Under the pieces are notes generated by a model. The model saw only the letters and a program-made list of their open reading frames with translations. It did no database searches and was not told the origin of the DNA. Source: Geothrix sp. 21YS21S-2 (GTDB taxonomy: Bacteria > Acidobacteriota > Holophagae > Holophagales > Holophagaceae). Taken from it: DNA of 64,000 nucleotides. Each line of letters opens with the position of its first letter. The stretch's first letter is position 1. Below, one piece after another: positions 24,209 to 32,641 of the stretch. The position numbers and the translations under genes were made by a program. The DNA is taken from the NCBI RefSeq assembly GCF_030846775.1, contig NZ_CP132910.1, positions 1,522,001-1,586,000 on the forward strand. Reading direction: 5' to 3'.

Positions 24209-26532
24209 GCCTTCTCCACCTTGCAGGCGCACTTCTTGTAGTCCGGCTCGGCGCTGATGGGGCAGATGCTGTCCTGGGTGACGGCGTTGATGAGCTGGGA
24301 CTCGTCGAAGAACGACGTGTAGACGGTGCCCCTGGGCACCTGGCCCCGGGCCTCGAAGCGGCACGGCAGCGTGACGCTGCCCCGTCGGGAGGTGACCTTC
24401 ACGAGGCCGCCGTCGGCTACGCCGACGGCCTTGGCGTCCTCGGGGTGGATCTCCAGGAAGCCCTTGGGCTGGGCCCTGTTCAGCTGGGGGACGCGCCGGG
24501 TCATGGTGCCGGTGTGCCAGTGCTCCAGCATGCGGCCGGTGGTGAACCACAGCGGGTACTCGGCGTCCGGGACCTCCGCGGGGCCTTCCCAGGGGCGCAG
24601 CCACACCACGGCCCTGCCGCCGTCGGCCTTGTTCTTGTAGAACGAGATGCCTTCCCCGGCCTTCACGTAGGGATCCTCCCCCTCCACGTAGCGGCGGGCG
24701 GTCTCCTTCCCCTTCACCACGGGCCAGCGCAGGCCCCGGTTCGCCTTGAGCTCCTCGTAGGTGCCGATGTCCTTGCCGGTGCCCACCGTGAACTGCCGGT
24801 ATTCCTCGTAGAGGTCCTTCACGTAGGTGGCCCGGTCCCTGGGGAAGAGGTCGCCCATGCCCATGCGGCGGGCCACTTCGACGATCTGCCAGTCGTCGGG
24901 GAGGCAGCCCTTGGGGGGCTCGGCCAGCTGGTCCCAGTGCTGGGTGCGCCGGTCGCTGTTGCCGAAGAAGCCCTCCCGCTCGACCCACATGGCGCTGGGG
25001 AGCACCACGTCGGCGAACCCGGTGGTCTCCGTGGGATAGACGTCCGACACCACGATGAACCGCCCGTCCTTGCGGGCCCCCTTGCGGAAGCGGTCCACGT
25101 TGGGCAGGCTCACGAAGGGGTTGGTGACCTGGATCCACATGCAGGTGACGTCGCCCCGGTCCAGGGCCCGGAACATCTCCACCGTGTGGTAGCCGGGCTT
25201 GGGGTTGATGCGCTCCACCGGCACCTTCCAGATCTTCGCCGCGATGGCCCGGTGCTCGGGGTTCATGACCACCATGTCGGCCGGGAGCCGGTGGGCGAGG
25301 TCGCCCACTTCCCGCACGGTTCCGCAGGCGCTGGGCTGGCCCGTGACGGAGTAGGCCGTGGAGCCGGGCTTGCAGATCTTGCCGGTGAGGAGGTGGAGGT
25401 TGTAGATGAGGTTGTTCATCCAGGTGCCCCGGCTGTGCTGGTTCACGCCCATGCACCACACCGACATCACCTTGAGCTTCGGGTCGGCGAAATACCCCGC
25501 CAGCTGCTCCAGGGCGGCCACGGAAAGGCCGCTGAGCCTGGCCACGTGCTCGGGCGTGTAGGTCTCCAGGAAGGCCGCGTACTCCTCGAAGGTGACCTTC
25601 TTCGCCTCGTCGGCGAACCTGGACTTGTCCGCCAGGCCGTAGCCGATCTGTTCCTTGCCCCGCTTGAAGACCACGTGCTTTTCCACGAAGGCCTTGTCCA
25701 CGGCGCCCTTCTTCAGGAGCAGGTGCGCGATGCCGTTGGCGATGGCCAGGTCGCTCTGGGGGGCCATGAGCAGGTGGCTGTCGGCGAAGTCGGAGGTGGG
25801 GGTGCGCCGCGTGGCGAGGTCCACGATGCGCTTGGCGGGGTTGGCGCCCTTGCTCTCCAGCACCTGGCCGAAGAGCACCGGGTGGGCCTCGGCCATGTTG
25901 TTGCCCCACATGATCAGCACGTCGCACAGGGCCAGGTCCTCGAAGCAGCCCATGGGCTCGTCGCTGCCGAAGGTGCTCATGAACCCCGTGACGGCGCTGG
26001 CCATGCACAGCCGGGCGTTGGCCTCCACGTTGTTGCTGCCCATGCCGGCCCGGAACCACTTGGTGGCCGCGTAGCCGTCGGTGATCATCCACTGGCCGCT
26101 GCCGTAGATGGCCACGGCCTCGGGGCCCTTGGCGGCGAGGGTCTCCTTGAATCTGCGGGCCACCAGGTCCAGGGCCTCGTCCCAGGTGGCCTTCACCAGC
26201 CTTCCGTTCTTCCGGATCAGGGGCGAGGTGAGCCGGTCGCCGCCGGTGAGGATGCCCGGGAGGCTGTAGCCCTTGGCGCACAGGAGGCCCTTGCTTCCCG
26301 GGTGCTGGTCGTCGCCCTTCACGGCGACCACCCTGCCCTGCCGGCTTCCCACCATTACGCCGCAGCCCACGCCGCAGAAGCGGCAGGGGGCCTTGGCCCA
26401 GGCGATGCCGGGCCCCTTGGGGGCCCCCTTGGCCACCGCGGCGGCGGCCAGGGGAGAGGAAGCCAGGGTCGCGGCGGTGGCGCAGAGGCCACCCTCGCGA
26501 AGGAAATCGCGTCGGGTCAGGGGCTTGGACAT
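24205..26532 (-). CDS. napA: Periplasmic nitrate reductase catalytic subunit
   Basis: Reduces nitrate to nitrite in the periplasm. The 775-residue protein has a Tat signal (RRDFL at 7-11), [4Fe-4S] cysteines C50, C53, C57 and C85, and molybdenum-ligand Cys176 (NARLCMASAV), the NapA/Nas signature. Bis-MGD binding regions run to the C-terminus. GGAGG sits 5 nt before ATG 26532. It lies 16 nt downstream of nrfA and overlaps napB. No napC, napD, napF, napG or napH gene is present, which is unusual. A formate dehydrogenase (also Mo/W, [4Fe-4S]) is excluded by the NapA-like Cys context. Confidence 0.9.
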   Translation of the reverse strand: MSKPLTRRDFLREGGLCATAATLASSPLAAAAVAKGAPKGPGIAWAKAPCRFCGVGCGVMVGSRQGRVVAVKGDDQHPGSKGLLCAKGYSLPGILTGGDRLTSPLIRKNGRLVKATWDEALDLVARRFKETLAAKGPEAVAIYGSGQWMITDGYAATKWFRAGMGSNNVEANARLCMASAVTGFMSTFGSDEPMGCFEDLALCDVLIMWGNNMAEAHPVLFGQVLESKGANPAKRIVDLATRRTPTSDFADSHLLMAPQSDLAIANGIAHLLLKKGAVDKAFVEKHVVFKRGKEQIGYGLADKSRFADEAKKVTFEEYAAFLETYTPEHVARLSGLSVAALEQLAGYFADPKLKVMSVWCMGVNQHSRGTWMNNLIYNLHLLTGKICKPGSTAYSVTGQPSACGTVREVGDLAHRLPADMVVMNPEHRAIAAKIWKVPVERINPKPGYHTVEMFRALDRGDVTCMWIQVTNPFVSLPNVDRFRKGARKDGRFIVVSDVYPTETTGFADVVLPSAMWVEREGFFGNSDRRTQHWDQLAEPPKGCLPDDWQIVEVARRMGMGDLFPRDRATYVKDLYEEYRQFTVGTGKDIGTYEELKANRGLRWPVVKGKETARRYVEGEDPYVKAGEGISFYKNKADGGRAVVWLRPWEGPAEVPDAEYPLWFTTGRMLEHWHTGTMTRRVPQLNRAQPKGFLEIHPEDAKAVGVADGGLVKVTSRRGSVTLPCRFEARGQVPRGTVYTSFFDESQLINAVTQDSICPISAEPDYKKCACKVEKA

Positions 26533-26548
26533 GGGTGCCTCCGGGGCC

Positions 26549-28042
26549 TTACTTCTTGGCGGTCTTGGTCTTGTCCCGCAGGTCGCGCAGGGCGAGCTGG
26601 CCCTGGCGGGCGAAGTCGATGGCCTCGCCGAGGATGCGGGCCACTTCCTGGGGCGCGTGGAAGCCCATGGAGTTCTCGGCGTTGACGAAGTCCGTGCGCC
26701 ACTGGGCCTTGCGCTGCAGCTCGAAGATGTCGCCCAGGGCGGTCTCGGGGATGCCGTCGTTCTTGGCCTTCTCCAGGTCGTTGATGAGCGCCACCACGGC
26801 GTCCTCGGCGCGGAGCATAAGGGTGTGGGTCTTGTCCTGGATGGCCTCGACGCGGGCCTTGAGCTCGGCCTCGGGGAAGCGGTGGCAGGTCTGGCAGGCG
26901 CGGGAGATGTTGAGCAGGGGGCTGCGCACCTGGTGGTCGCTGATCTTCAGGGCGCCTTCACGCACGTAGGGCATGTGGCAGTCGGCGCAGGACACGCCGG
27001 ACCGGGCGTGGACGCCCTGGCTCCACATCTCGAACTCGGGGTGCTGGGCCTTGAGGACCTCGGCGCCGGTGCGCTTGTGCTTCCAGTCGAAGAACCGGTG
27101 CCCGTCGGAGAACTTGTAGTCGGAGTAGGTGGCCTCGATCTGCTCGACCTTCAGGCCCTTGTTCCAGGGGAAGAAGAGGGTGGTCTTGGGGCCGCAGTAG
27201 TATTCCACGTGGCACTGGCCGCAGACCATGGAGCGCATCTCCTGCCGGGAGGCGTCCATGTTGGCGTCGTAGTTCCGGGAACGGTCGCCCTTGCGCCAGG
27301 TCTCGATGGAGGGCAGGTGGGGCACCGGCTCGCCGCTCCGGGCCAGGGCGTCGATGCCGTTGATGAAGCCGGGCTTGGTCACGCGCAGGGCCATGGTCTT
27401 GGGATCGTGGCAGTCGATGCAGGCCACGGGGTGCTTCACGAGCTTGGTGGCCTCGGCGTAGGGGAGCTTGCCGACGGCCTGGAACCCGGCCTGGAGCTGG
27501 GCCTGGGCGTTGGGGCTGTCCAGGGCCTCGTCGAGGCTGCCGGGCGCCCCGGCCTTGATGCCGGCCTCGCGGTAGGGCACGGTGGTCGACGCGTGGCAGT
27601 GGAGGCAGGCGCCGGGCTGGGGGCGGTCCGTGACGCGCTTGGTGGCGCGCTGGTCGTCCAGCATGTAGGCGTGGCCCCGGCGCTGGCGGTAGTCCAGGGC
27701 GAAGGCGTAGCCGTCGAAGATGACGGGCAGGCGCGGGTCCTCGGTGAGCTTGCTGATGGCCAGGGTCTCGCTGCCGCCGCCGCCGTACTTGGTTCCGGAG
27801 CGTTCGATGGTGCGCAGGTAGCCGTCATACTGGCGGGGGAAGTTCTTGCCCCAGATCGCGGGATCCACGGACTTCTCGTCCATGTCCACCACGCGCACGC
27901 TGGTCTTGGAGGCCTCTGCCTTGTGCTTGGAGATGTTGGCGTTGAGCAGGAGCACGAGGATCGTGCCAGCCGCGGCCGCGGCGGCGATGAGGCCCAGCCT
28001 GAAGGCGGGTCGGTTGAACAGGGGCGGCTTGGTCTCGGTCAT
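26549..28042 (-). CDS. nrfA: Ammonia-forming cytochrome c nitrite reductase, CXXCH type
   Basis: Reduces nitrite to ammonium with six electrons. The 497-residue protein has an N-terminal membrane/signal helix (RLGLIAAAAAAGTILVLLL) and five haem motifs: CLHCH (146-150), CIDCH, CGQCH, CADCH and CQTCH. The first, active-site motif is CXXCH and not the CXXCK of E. coli; CXXCH NrfAs are known in several delta- and epsilonproteobacteria. The catalytic Tyr (CHVEYY) and His (KAQHPEFEMW) are present. RBS GAGG lies 6 nt before ATG 28042. It sits directly downstream of nrfH. Confidence 0.9.
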   Translation of the reverse strand: MTETKPPLFNRPAFRLGLIAAAAAAGTILVLLLNANISKHKAEASKTSVRVVDMDEKSVDPAIWGKNFPRQYDGYLRTIERSGTKYGGGGSETLAISKLTEDPRLPVIFDGYAFALDYRQRRGHAYMLDDQRATKRVTDRPQPGACLHCHASTTVPYREAGIKAGAPGSLDEALDSPNAQAQLQAGFQAVGKLPYAEATKLVKHPVACIDCHDPKTMALRVTKPGFINGIDALARSGEPVPHLPSIETWRKGDRSRNYDANMDASRQEMRSMVCGQCHVEYYCGPKTTLFFPWNKGLKVEQIEATYSDYKFSDGHRFFDWKHKRTGAEVLKAQHPEFEMWSQGVHARSGVSCADCHMPYVREGALKISDHQVRSPLLNISRACQTCHRFPEAELKARVEAIQDKTHTLMLRAEDAVVALINDLEKAKNDGIPETALGDIFELQRKAQWRTDFVNAENSMGFHAPQEVARILGEAIDFARQGQLALRDLRDKTKTAKK

Positions 28043-28087
28043 GGTCAGCCTCGCGGAATCAGGATGGAAGGAAGGGAGGTTCGGGTT

Positions 28088-28579
28088 TCAGTTGCCATGG
28101 CCCACGCCGGGATGGCAGCGGACGCAGCCGAAAAGGTCGGCCCTGCGCGCGGGGTCCGTGGGCACCCCGAGGGTGCCGTGGGCCGTGATGTCGCCCGTGA
28201 GGCCCGCGTGGCAGCGCACGCAGTTGGCCTCCAGCACCGCGGCGTTGCCGGGCTTGATCCGGATGGGGTCGGGATAGCCGCCCACGGTGAAGGCCTGGGA
28301 GTGGTGCCAGCCGTTGGCGGCCTTCACGTAGAACTTGTGCACGACGTTGTCGTGGGGCAGGTGGCAGTCGTTGCACGTGGCCACCGCGTGGTGGGACCCG
28401 TGAAGCCACCCGTCGTAGTTCTCCTGCATGACGTGGCAGTTGGTGCACACCGCCGGCTTGTCGGAGAGGTACGACGTCCCGTTGGCCGCGACGAAGGTGT
28501 AGACGCCGGACCCGAAGAACACCCCGAGGAGAATCGGGATGGCCAGACCCAGAACGATGACGGAGCTCTTGGCTTTCAC
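28088..28579 (-). CDS. nrfH: Tetrahaem quinol dehydrogenase NrfH (NapC/NirT family)
   Basis: A 163-residue membrane-anchored cytochrome that takes electrons from menaquinol to NrfA. One N-terminal transmembrane helix (SVIVLGLAIPILLGVFFG) is followed by four haem motifs: CTNCH (45-49), CNDCH and two CVRCH. Start is GTG 28579 with GAGG 8 nt upstream; the frame extends further to 28642 without a plausible site. It lies 34 nt downstream of hcp and 45 nt upstream of nrfA. As the only quinol dehydrogenase in the cluster, it may also feed NapAB. Confidence 0.88.
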   Translation of the reverse strand: MKAKSSVIVLGLAIPILLGVFFGSGVYTFVAANGTSYLSDKPAVCTNCHVMQENYDGWLHGSHHAVATCNDCHLPHDNVVHKFYVKAANGWHHSQAFTVGGYPDPIRIKPGNAAVLEANCVRCHAGLTGDITAHGTLGVPTDPARRADLFGCVRCHPGVGHGN

Positions 28580-28613
28580 GTGGAAATCCTCGGGTGGGGG
28601 GGTCGCGATGCGA

Positions 28614-29894
28614 TCATACCAGGGCCAGGTCCGCCAGGGCATCCGTTCCTGTGAGCTTCAGCCCGTAGGCGTCCTGGAGCACCTTGAAGACGTTCGGGCT
28701 GAGGAAGGCGGGGGCGGCCGGGCCCACGGCGATGTTCCTCACGCCCAGGTGGAGGAGGGTGAGGAGCACGGCCACGGCCTTCTGCTCGAACCATGAGAGG
28801 ACAATCGTCAGGGGCAGGTCGTTGACGCCGCAGTTGAGGGCGCCGGCCAGGCCGGCGGCGACCTGGATGGCGCCGTACGCGTTGTTGCACTGCCCCATGT
28901 CCAGGAGCCGGGGCAGGCCCAGGAGCGTGCCGTAGTCGTGGTCCAGGATGCGGAACTTGCCGCAGCCGAGGGTCAGGATGAACGAGGTGGCCGGCGCGTT
29001 CTTCGCGTAGTCGCTGAAGTAGTTGCGCCCGGGTTCCGCCCCGTCGCAGCCGCCGATGACGAAGAACCGGGTCACCTCGCCCTTGGCCACCGCCTCGAGG
29101 ATGGCGGGCGCCGCGCCCAGGATCACGCTCTGGTGGAAGCCCACGGTCAGCGAAGGCCCGGTGCGCTCCGGCAGCGGTCCCAGGGCCTTGGCCCGGGCGA
29201 TGACGGAGGCGAAGTCGTCGCCGCGCAGCCGGGTGCCGCCGGGAACGGCCGTGACGCGCGTGGTGAAGACGCGGTCCCGGTAGGATTCGCGGGGCTCCAG
29301 GATGCAGTTGGTGGTGGCCAGGATGGCGCCGCCGAAGGCCTCGAACTCGGACTTCTGCAGCTGCCAGGCCCCGCCGTAATGACCGGCCAGGTTGGGGTGG
29401 TTCTTCAGGACCGGATACATGTGGGCCGGCAGCATCTCGCCGTGGGTGTACACCAGGACATCCGTGCCCGCCACCTGGGCCAGGAGGTTCTCCAGGTCCA
29501 CCATGTCGTGGCCGGTGACGAGGATGCCGGGCTGCGGGCGGGTGCCCGTGGCCACGGCGCCCACGGCGGGCTGTCCGTAGCGCTCCACGTGGCCCTCGTC
29601 GAGGAGCTGCATGACCCGGAGGTTCTGCTTGCCGCACTCCAGCACCAGCTCCAGGAGGCTGGGCACGTCGAAGTTGACGTTGGTCATGGTGGCGAAGAGG
29701 GCCTCCTCCATGAAGGCCGAGACGGAATCGTCCACCTTGCCCAGGCGCCGGGCGTGGTGGGCGTAGGCGGCCATGCCCTTGAGGCCGTAGAGGAGGGTCT
29801 CCTGCAGCGACTGGACGTCCTCGTCCTTGCCGCAGATGCCGAAATCCTCGCAGCCGGTGCCTTTGGCGGCCTGCTCACACTGGTTGCAGAACAT
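28614..29894 (-). CDS. hcp: Hybrid cluster protein (hydroxylamine reductase), short form
   Basis: A 426-residue Hcp, shorter than the roughly 550 of class I proteins, consistent with class III, which lacks one helix bundle. N-terminal cysteines C3, C6, C15 and C21 bind the [4Fe-4S] cluster; later GGCDGAEPGRNY, TLGCGK and NNAYGAIQVA ligate the hybrid cluster. Hcp reduces nitric oxide or hydroxylamine, both by-products of nitrite reduction. It starts the nrf/nap gene set. Start ATG 29894 gives the canonical MFCNQCEQ; longer frames upstream are spurious. No hcr reductase gene is beside it. Confidence 0.9.
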   Translation of the reverse strand: MFCNQCEQAAKGTGCEDFGICGKDEDVQSLQETLLYGLKGMAAYAHHARRLGKVDDSVSAFMEEALFATMTNVNFDVPSLLELVLECGKQNLRVMQLLDEGHVERYGQPAVGAVATGTRPQPGILVTGHDMVDLENLLAQVAGTDVLVYTHGEMLPAHMYPVLKNHPNLAGHYGGAWQLQKSEFEAFGGAILATTNCILEPRESYRDRVFTTRVTAVPGGTRLRGDDFASVIARAKALGPLPERTGPSLTVGFHQSVILGAAPAILEAVAKGEVTRFFVIGGCDGAEPGRNYFSDYAKNAPATSFILTLGCGKFRILDHDYGTLLGLPRLLDMGQCNNAYGAIQVAAGLAGALNCGVNDLPLTIVLSWFEQKAVAVLLTLLHLGVRNIAVGPAAPAFLSPNVFKVLQDAYGLKLTGTDALADLALV

Positions 29895-29949
29895 GGTGCT
29901 CCTCCACGGTTGGATGGGATCAGGGTCCCAGGGGCCGGAACCGGACACC

Positions 29950-29963
29950 TTGACGGGAATCAA
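29950..29963 (-). promoter_or_regulatory. FNR/CRP-type operator upstream of hcp
   Basis: TTGACGGGAATCAA matches the FNR-family palindrome TTGAT-N4-ATCAA at 9 of 10 consensus positions. It is embedded in a longer palindrome (CCTTGA...TCAAGG). Its centre is about 62 nt before the hcp start, compatible with activation from about -41.5 with a short leader. Confidence 0.6.
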
Positions 29964-29977
29964 GGATCCGGGCGAAT

Positions 29978-29991
29978 TGAGAAATTTTTCA
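29978..29991. promoter_or_regulatory. Candidate second palindromic operator before hcp
   Basis: TGAGAAATTTTTCA is a near-perfect 14-bp palindrome 14 bp upstream of the FNR-type box. It could be the target of the Rrf2 regulator encoded at the end of the same gene set, but this is speculative. The rest of the 241-nt gap 29895-30135 shows no gene. Confidence 0.3.
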
Positions 29992-30135
29992 CGATTGATG
30001 GTGCAACACTTTTCCCCGGCCGCCCGGATGGGCAGACGTTCCTCCTCGTCAGGCGCCGCCAACCCCGCGGCGGAACCCGGACAGACCCAGCCTAGGACCC
30101 TTCAAAATCGGAATGTGAACTCTTTAAACTTTTCT

Positions 30136-31053
30136 TCAGGCCCCGGCGTGGATGGCCATGACGGCGGCCAGCAGCTCAAGCGCGTCCTTCTTCGGCCGCT
30201 GGAAGGCGTTGCGACCCATGATGCTCCCGAAGCCTCCGCCGGCGGCGATCTCGCGCACCTCGGCGAGCACCTCCTCGGTGCCCTTGGCCTCGCCGCCGGA
30301 GAAGATCACGATGCGCCGGCCGTTGAAGGCGGACTGCACCACGTGGCGGATGCGGTCCCGCAGGGTCGCCGACGGGATGGCGTACTTCTCGTAGACCTTC
30401 TTGGCCTCGGCCTGTTCCAGGAAATCCTTCGGGGGTTTCACCTTGATGATGTGCGCGCCCATCTGCGCCGCCATCTGCGCGGCGTAGGCCACCACGTCGA
30501 GCGCGGTCTCGCCCTCCTTGGAGACGCCCGCGCCCCGGGGATAGGCCCACACCACGGTGGGCAGCCCCACGGCCTTGGCCTCCAGGACCAGCTCGCGCAG
30601 GGCCTCGTACTGGGCGTTGCGCTCCCCGCTGCCGGGGTAGATGGTGTAGCCGATGGCGGTGCAGCCCAGGCGCAGCGCGTCCTCCACCGAGCCGGTCACC
30701 GCCGAGCAGGGCTCGCCCACCTTGGCCAGGCTGTCGCTGTTGTTGAGCTTGAGGATCAGGGGGATGTCCCCGGCGTAGTCGCCGGCCACGGCCTCCAGGA
30801 AGCCCAGGGGCGCCGCGTAGGCGTTGCACCCGGCCTCGATGGCCAGCTCCACGTGGTAGCGCGGGTCGTAGCCGGCGGGGTTGGGGGCGAAGCTGCGGGC
30901 GGGGCCGTGCTCGAAGCCCTGGTCCACGGGCAGGATCACGAACTTGCCGGTGCCGGCCAGCTTCCCGGTGTTCATGAGGCGGGCAAGGTTGGCCTTCACG
31001 CCCGGGCTGTCCGAGCCGTACCACGATAGGATTTCTTTGACGCGAGCGGTCAT
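30136..31053 (-). CDS. fbaB: Class I fructose-bisphosphate aldolase (FbaB/DhnA type)
   Basis: A 305-residue Schiff-base aldolase. FVILPVDQGFEHGP, AYPRGAGVS and the lysine segment AHIIKVKPP are the landmarks of the archaeal-type DhnA/FbaB family, unrelated to the zinc enzyme at 21272. It may serve gluconeogenesis while the class II enzyme serves glycolysis, but that is inference. GGAGG lies 5 nt before ATG 31053. The aldo/keto reductase gene ends 30 nt upstream in the same direction. Confidence 0.88.
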   Translation of the reverse strand: MTARVKEILSWYGSDSPGVKANLARLMNTGKLAGTGKFVILPVDQGFEHGPARSFAPNPAGYDPRYHVELAIEAGCNAYAAPLGFLEAVAGDYAGDIPLILKLNNSDSLAKVGEPCSAVTGSVEDALRLGCTAIGYTIYPGSGERNAQYEALRELVLEAKAVGLPTVVWAYPRGAGVSKEGETALDVVAYAAQMAAQMGAHIIKVKPPKDFLEQAEAKKVYEKYAIPSATLRDRIRHVVQSAFNGRRIVIFSGGEAKGTEEVLAEVREIAAGGGFGSIMGRNAFQRPKKDALELLAAVMAIHAGA

Positions 31054-31083
31054 CTCGTCCTCCGGATTGTGGGATGCCCTATG

Positions 31084-32043
31084 CTACGCCGGATGCGCGG
31101 CCATGAAGTCGGCGATTTCCGACTCCTCGTGCTGGGAGAGGCGGAAATTTGCGGCTCCGGCCACCCCCGCCACCTGGGCGGCGCTGCGCACCCCCACGAT
31201 GGCCCCGGTGACCTGGGGGCGGCGGAGGCACCAGGCGATCGCGGCCTCCCCCGCGGAGCGTCCGTGGCGGGCCCCGATGGCCCCGAGCAGGTCGGCAAGG
31301 GCCAGGTTCCTTGTGAGCCTGGGCTCCTGGAACTGGGCCTTGCCCTTGCGGAAGTCGTCATCGGGCATGGCGGCCACCCGCTCCCGGGTCATCTTGCCGG
31401 TGAGCAGGCCGCTCTTCATGGGGCTGTAGACGATCACCCCCACGCCCTCCCGGGCGCACAGCGGCAGGAGTTCCGTCTCCACCTCGGGGGAGATGACGGA
31501 GTAGGGCGGCTGCAGGGAGGCGACCTCCTCCGGCCAGCCCAGGCGCGCCAGCTGCTGCGGGTTGAAGTTGCACACGCCGGCCCACCGGATCTTGCCCTGG
31601 GCCTTGAGGCCCCGGATGGCCTCCCAGGCCTCCTCGATGTCGGGGGACGGGTCGGGCCAGTGGATCTGGTAGAGGTCGAGGGTGTCGACCCCCAGGCGCC
31701 GGAGGCTCTCCTCGCACTCGCGCACCACCGACTCGCGCTTGAGGCGCCCCGAGACCTTCCGGTCCTCGTCCCACACCAGGCCGCACTTGGTGAAGACCAT
31801 GGGGCGGTCCGCCAGCCCCTGGAGAGCCCGGGCCACCACCTCCTCCGAGTGCCCCAGGCCGTACACGGGGGCCGTGTCGATCCAGTTCCAGCCGGCCTCA
31901 AGCGCGGCGTGGATGGCCGCGATGGAGTCCGCGTCGTCCTGGGGGCCCCAGCCGAAGGCCCAGTTGTTGCCCCCCATGGCCCAGGCGCCCACGCCCAGGG
32001 AGGTGATCATCAGGTCGCTCCTGCCCAGCCGCCGCTTTTCCAT
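31084..32043 (-). CDS. Aldo/keto reductase
   Basis: A 319-residue TIM-barrel NADP-dependent oxidoreductase. The catalytic tetrad region DTAPVYGLGHSE (Asp and Tyr), a Lys in VFTKCG and a His in YQIHWPDPS are present; GVCNFN and VIVYSPMKSGLLTGK match the AKR family. Start ATG 32043 follows GGAGG by 7 nt; the open frame upstream to 32280 is a shadow of the divergent gene. Substrate not assigned. Confidence 0.85.
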   Translation of the reverse strand: MEKRRLGRSDLMITSLGVGAWAMGGNNWAFGWGPQDDADSIAAIHAALEAGWNWIDTAPVYGLGHSEEVVARALQGLADRPMVFTKCGLVWDEDRKVSGRLKRESVVRECEESLRRLGVDTLDLYQIHWPDPSPDIEEAWEAIRGLKAQGKIRWAGVCNFNPQQLARLGWPEEVASLQPPYSVISPEVETELLPLCAREGVGVIVYSPMKSGLLTGKMTRERVAAMPDDDFRKGKAQFQEPRLTRNLALADLLGAIGARHGRSAGEAAIAWCLRRPQVTGAIVGVRSAAQVAGVAGAANFRLSQHEESEIADFMAAHPA

Positions 32044-32137
32044 GGCCCGTCCTCCGGTTTCGCATCCATTATGACCCGCGGGGCCAGAACTGCCCACGAG
32101 ACTCGTTCTCAGGTAGAATGGGGACCGAGGCGACATC

Positions 32138-32641
32138 ATGTCCCATCTGCCCGAACCCTTCCAGCCCCTGCCCGATTCCGCCCGCCTCTGGCTGGTGGCC
32201 CTGGACCCGGCGCCGTCCCCGGAGACCCGGGCCCGCCTGCAGGAGGGCATGGAGGCCATCCTGGCCCAGTGGCGCCACAAGGGGCACGCCTACCAGGGCG
32301 CATTCGCGATGGTGAAGGACCGGATCCTGGCGGTGGCCGAGCCGGAACTGGCCTCGGCCCCCTCGGGCTGCGCCATCGACGGCATGCTGCGCAAGGTGCG
32401 CCGGCTGGTGGGCGACCTTGGATTGGCGGAGGTGGACCCCGCGGCCTCCGTGCTGGTGGACGCGGGAGGCCTGCGCGCCGTCCCGAAGGGGGACCTGGAG
32501 GCCCGCCTCCAGGACGGGACCCTGGGCCCGGACACCACCGTGCTGGACCTCTCCCTGTACAGCCTGGGCGACCTGCGCTCCGGGAGGCTGGAGACGCCCC
32601 TGGCCCGCACCTGGATCGGCCGGAAGTTCAAGGTAGCCTGA
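32138..32641 (+). CDS. Conserved protein resembling the misnamed 'ABC transporter ATPase' family
   Basis: A 167-residue soluble protein. Its plan (SARLWLVALDPAPSPE, LAQWRHKGHAYQGAF, SGCAIDGMLRKVRRL and a terminal TWIGRKF) resembles a small uncharacterised family, common in Bacteroidota, often labelled ABC transporter ATPase although no Walker motifs exist. None are present here either. A TAGAAT hexamer at 32114-32119 is a candidate -10 element. Its 3' end overlaps the convergent OsmC gene by 14 nt. Function unknown. Confidence 0.65.
   Translation: MSHLPEPFQPLPDSARLWLVALDPAPSPETRARLQEGMEAILAQWRHKGHAYQGAFAMVKDRILAVAEPELASAPSGCAIDGMLRKVRRLVGDLGLAEVDPAASVLVDAGGLRAVPKGDLEARLQDGTLGPDTTVLDLSLYSLGDLRSGRLETPLARTWIGRKFKVA

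Noticed and set aside
24445-26685. Long plus-strand frame opposite napA
   Set aside because: Composition (His/Gly/Val-rich) is that of antisense shadows; napA is intact on the other strand.
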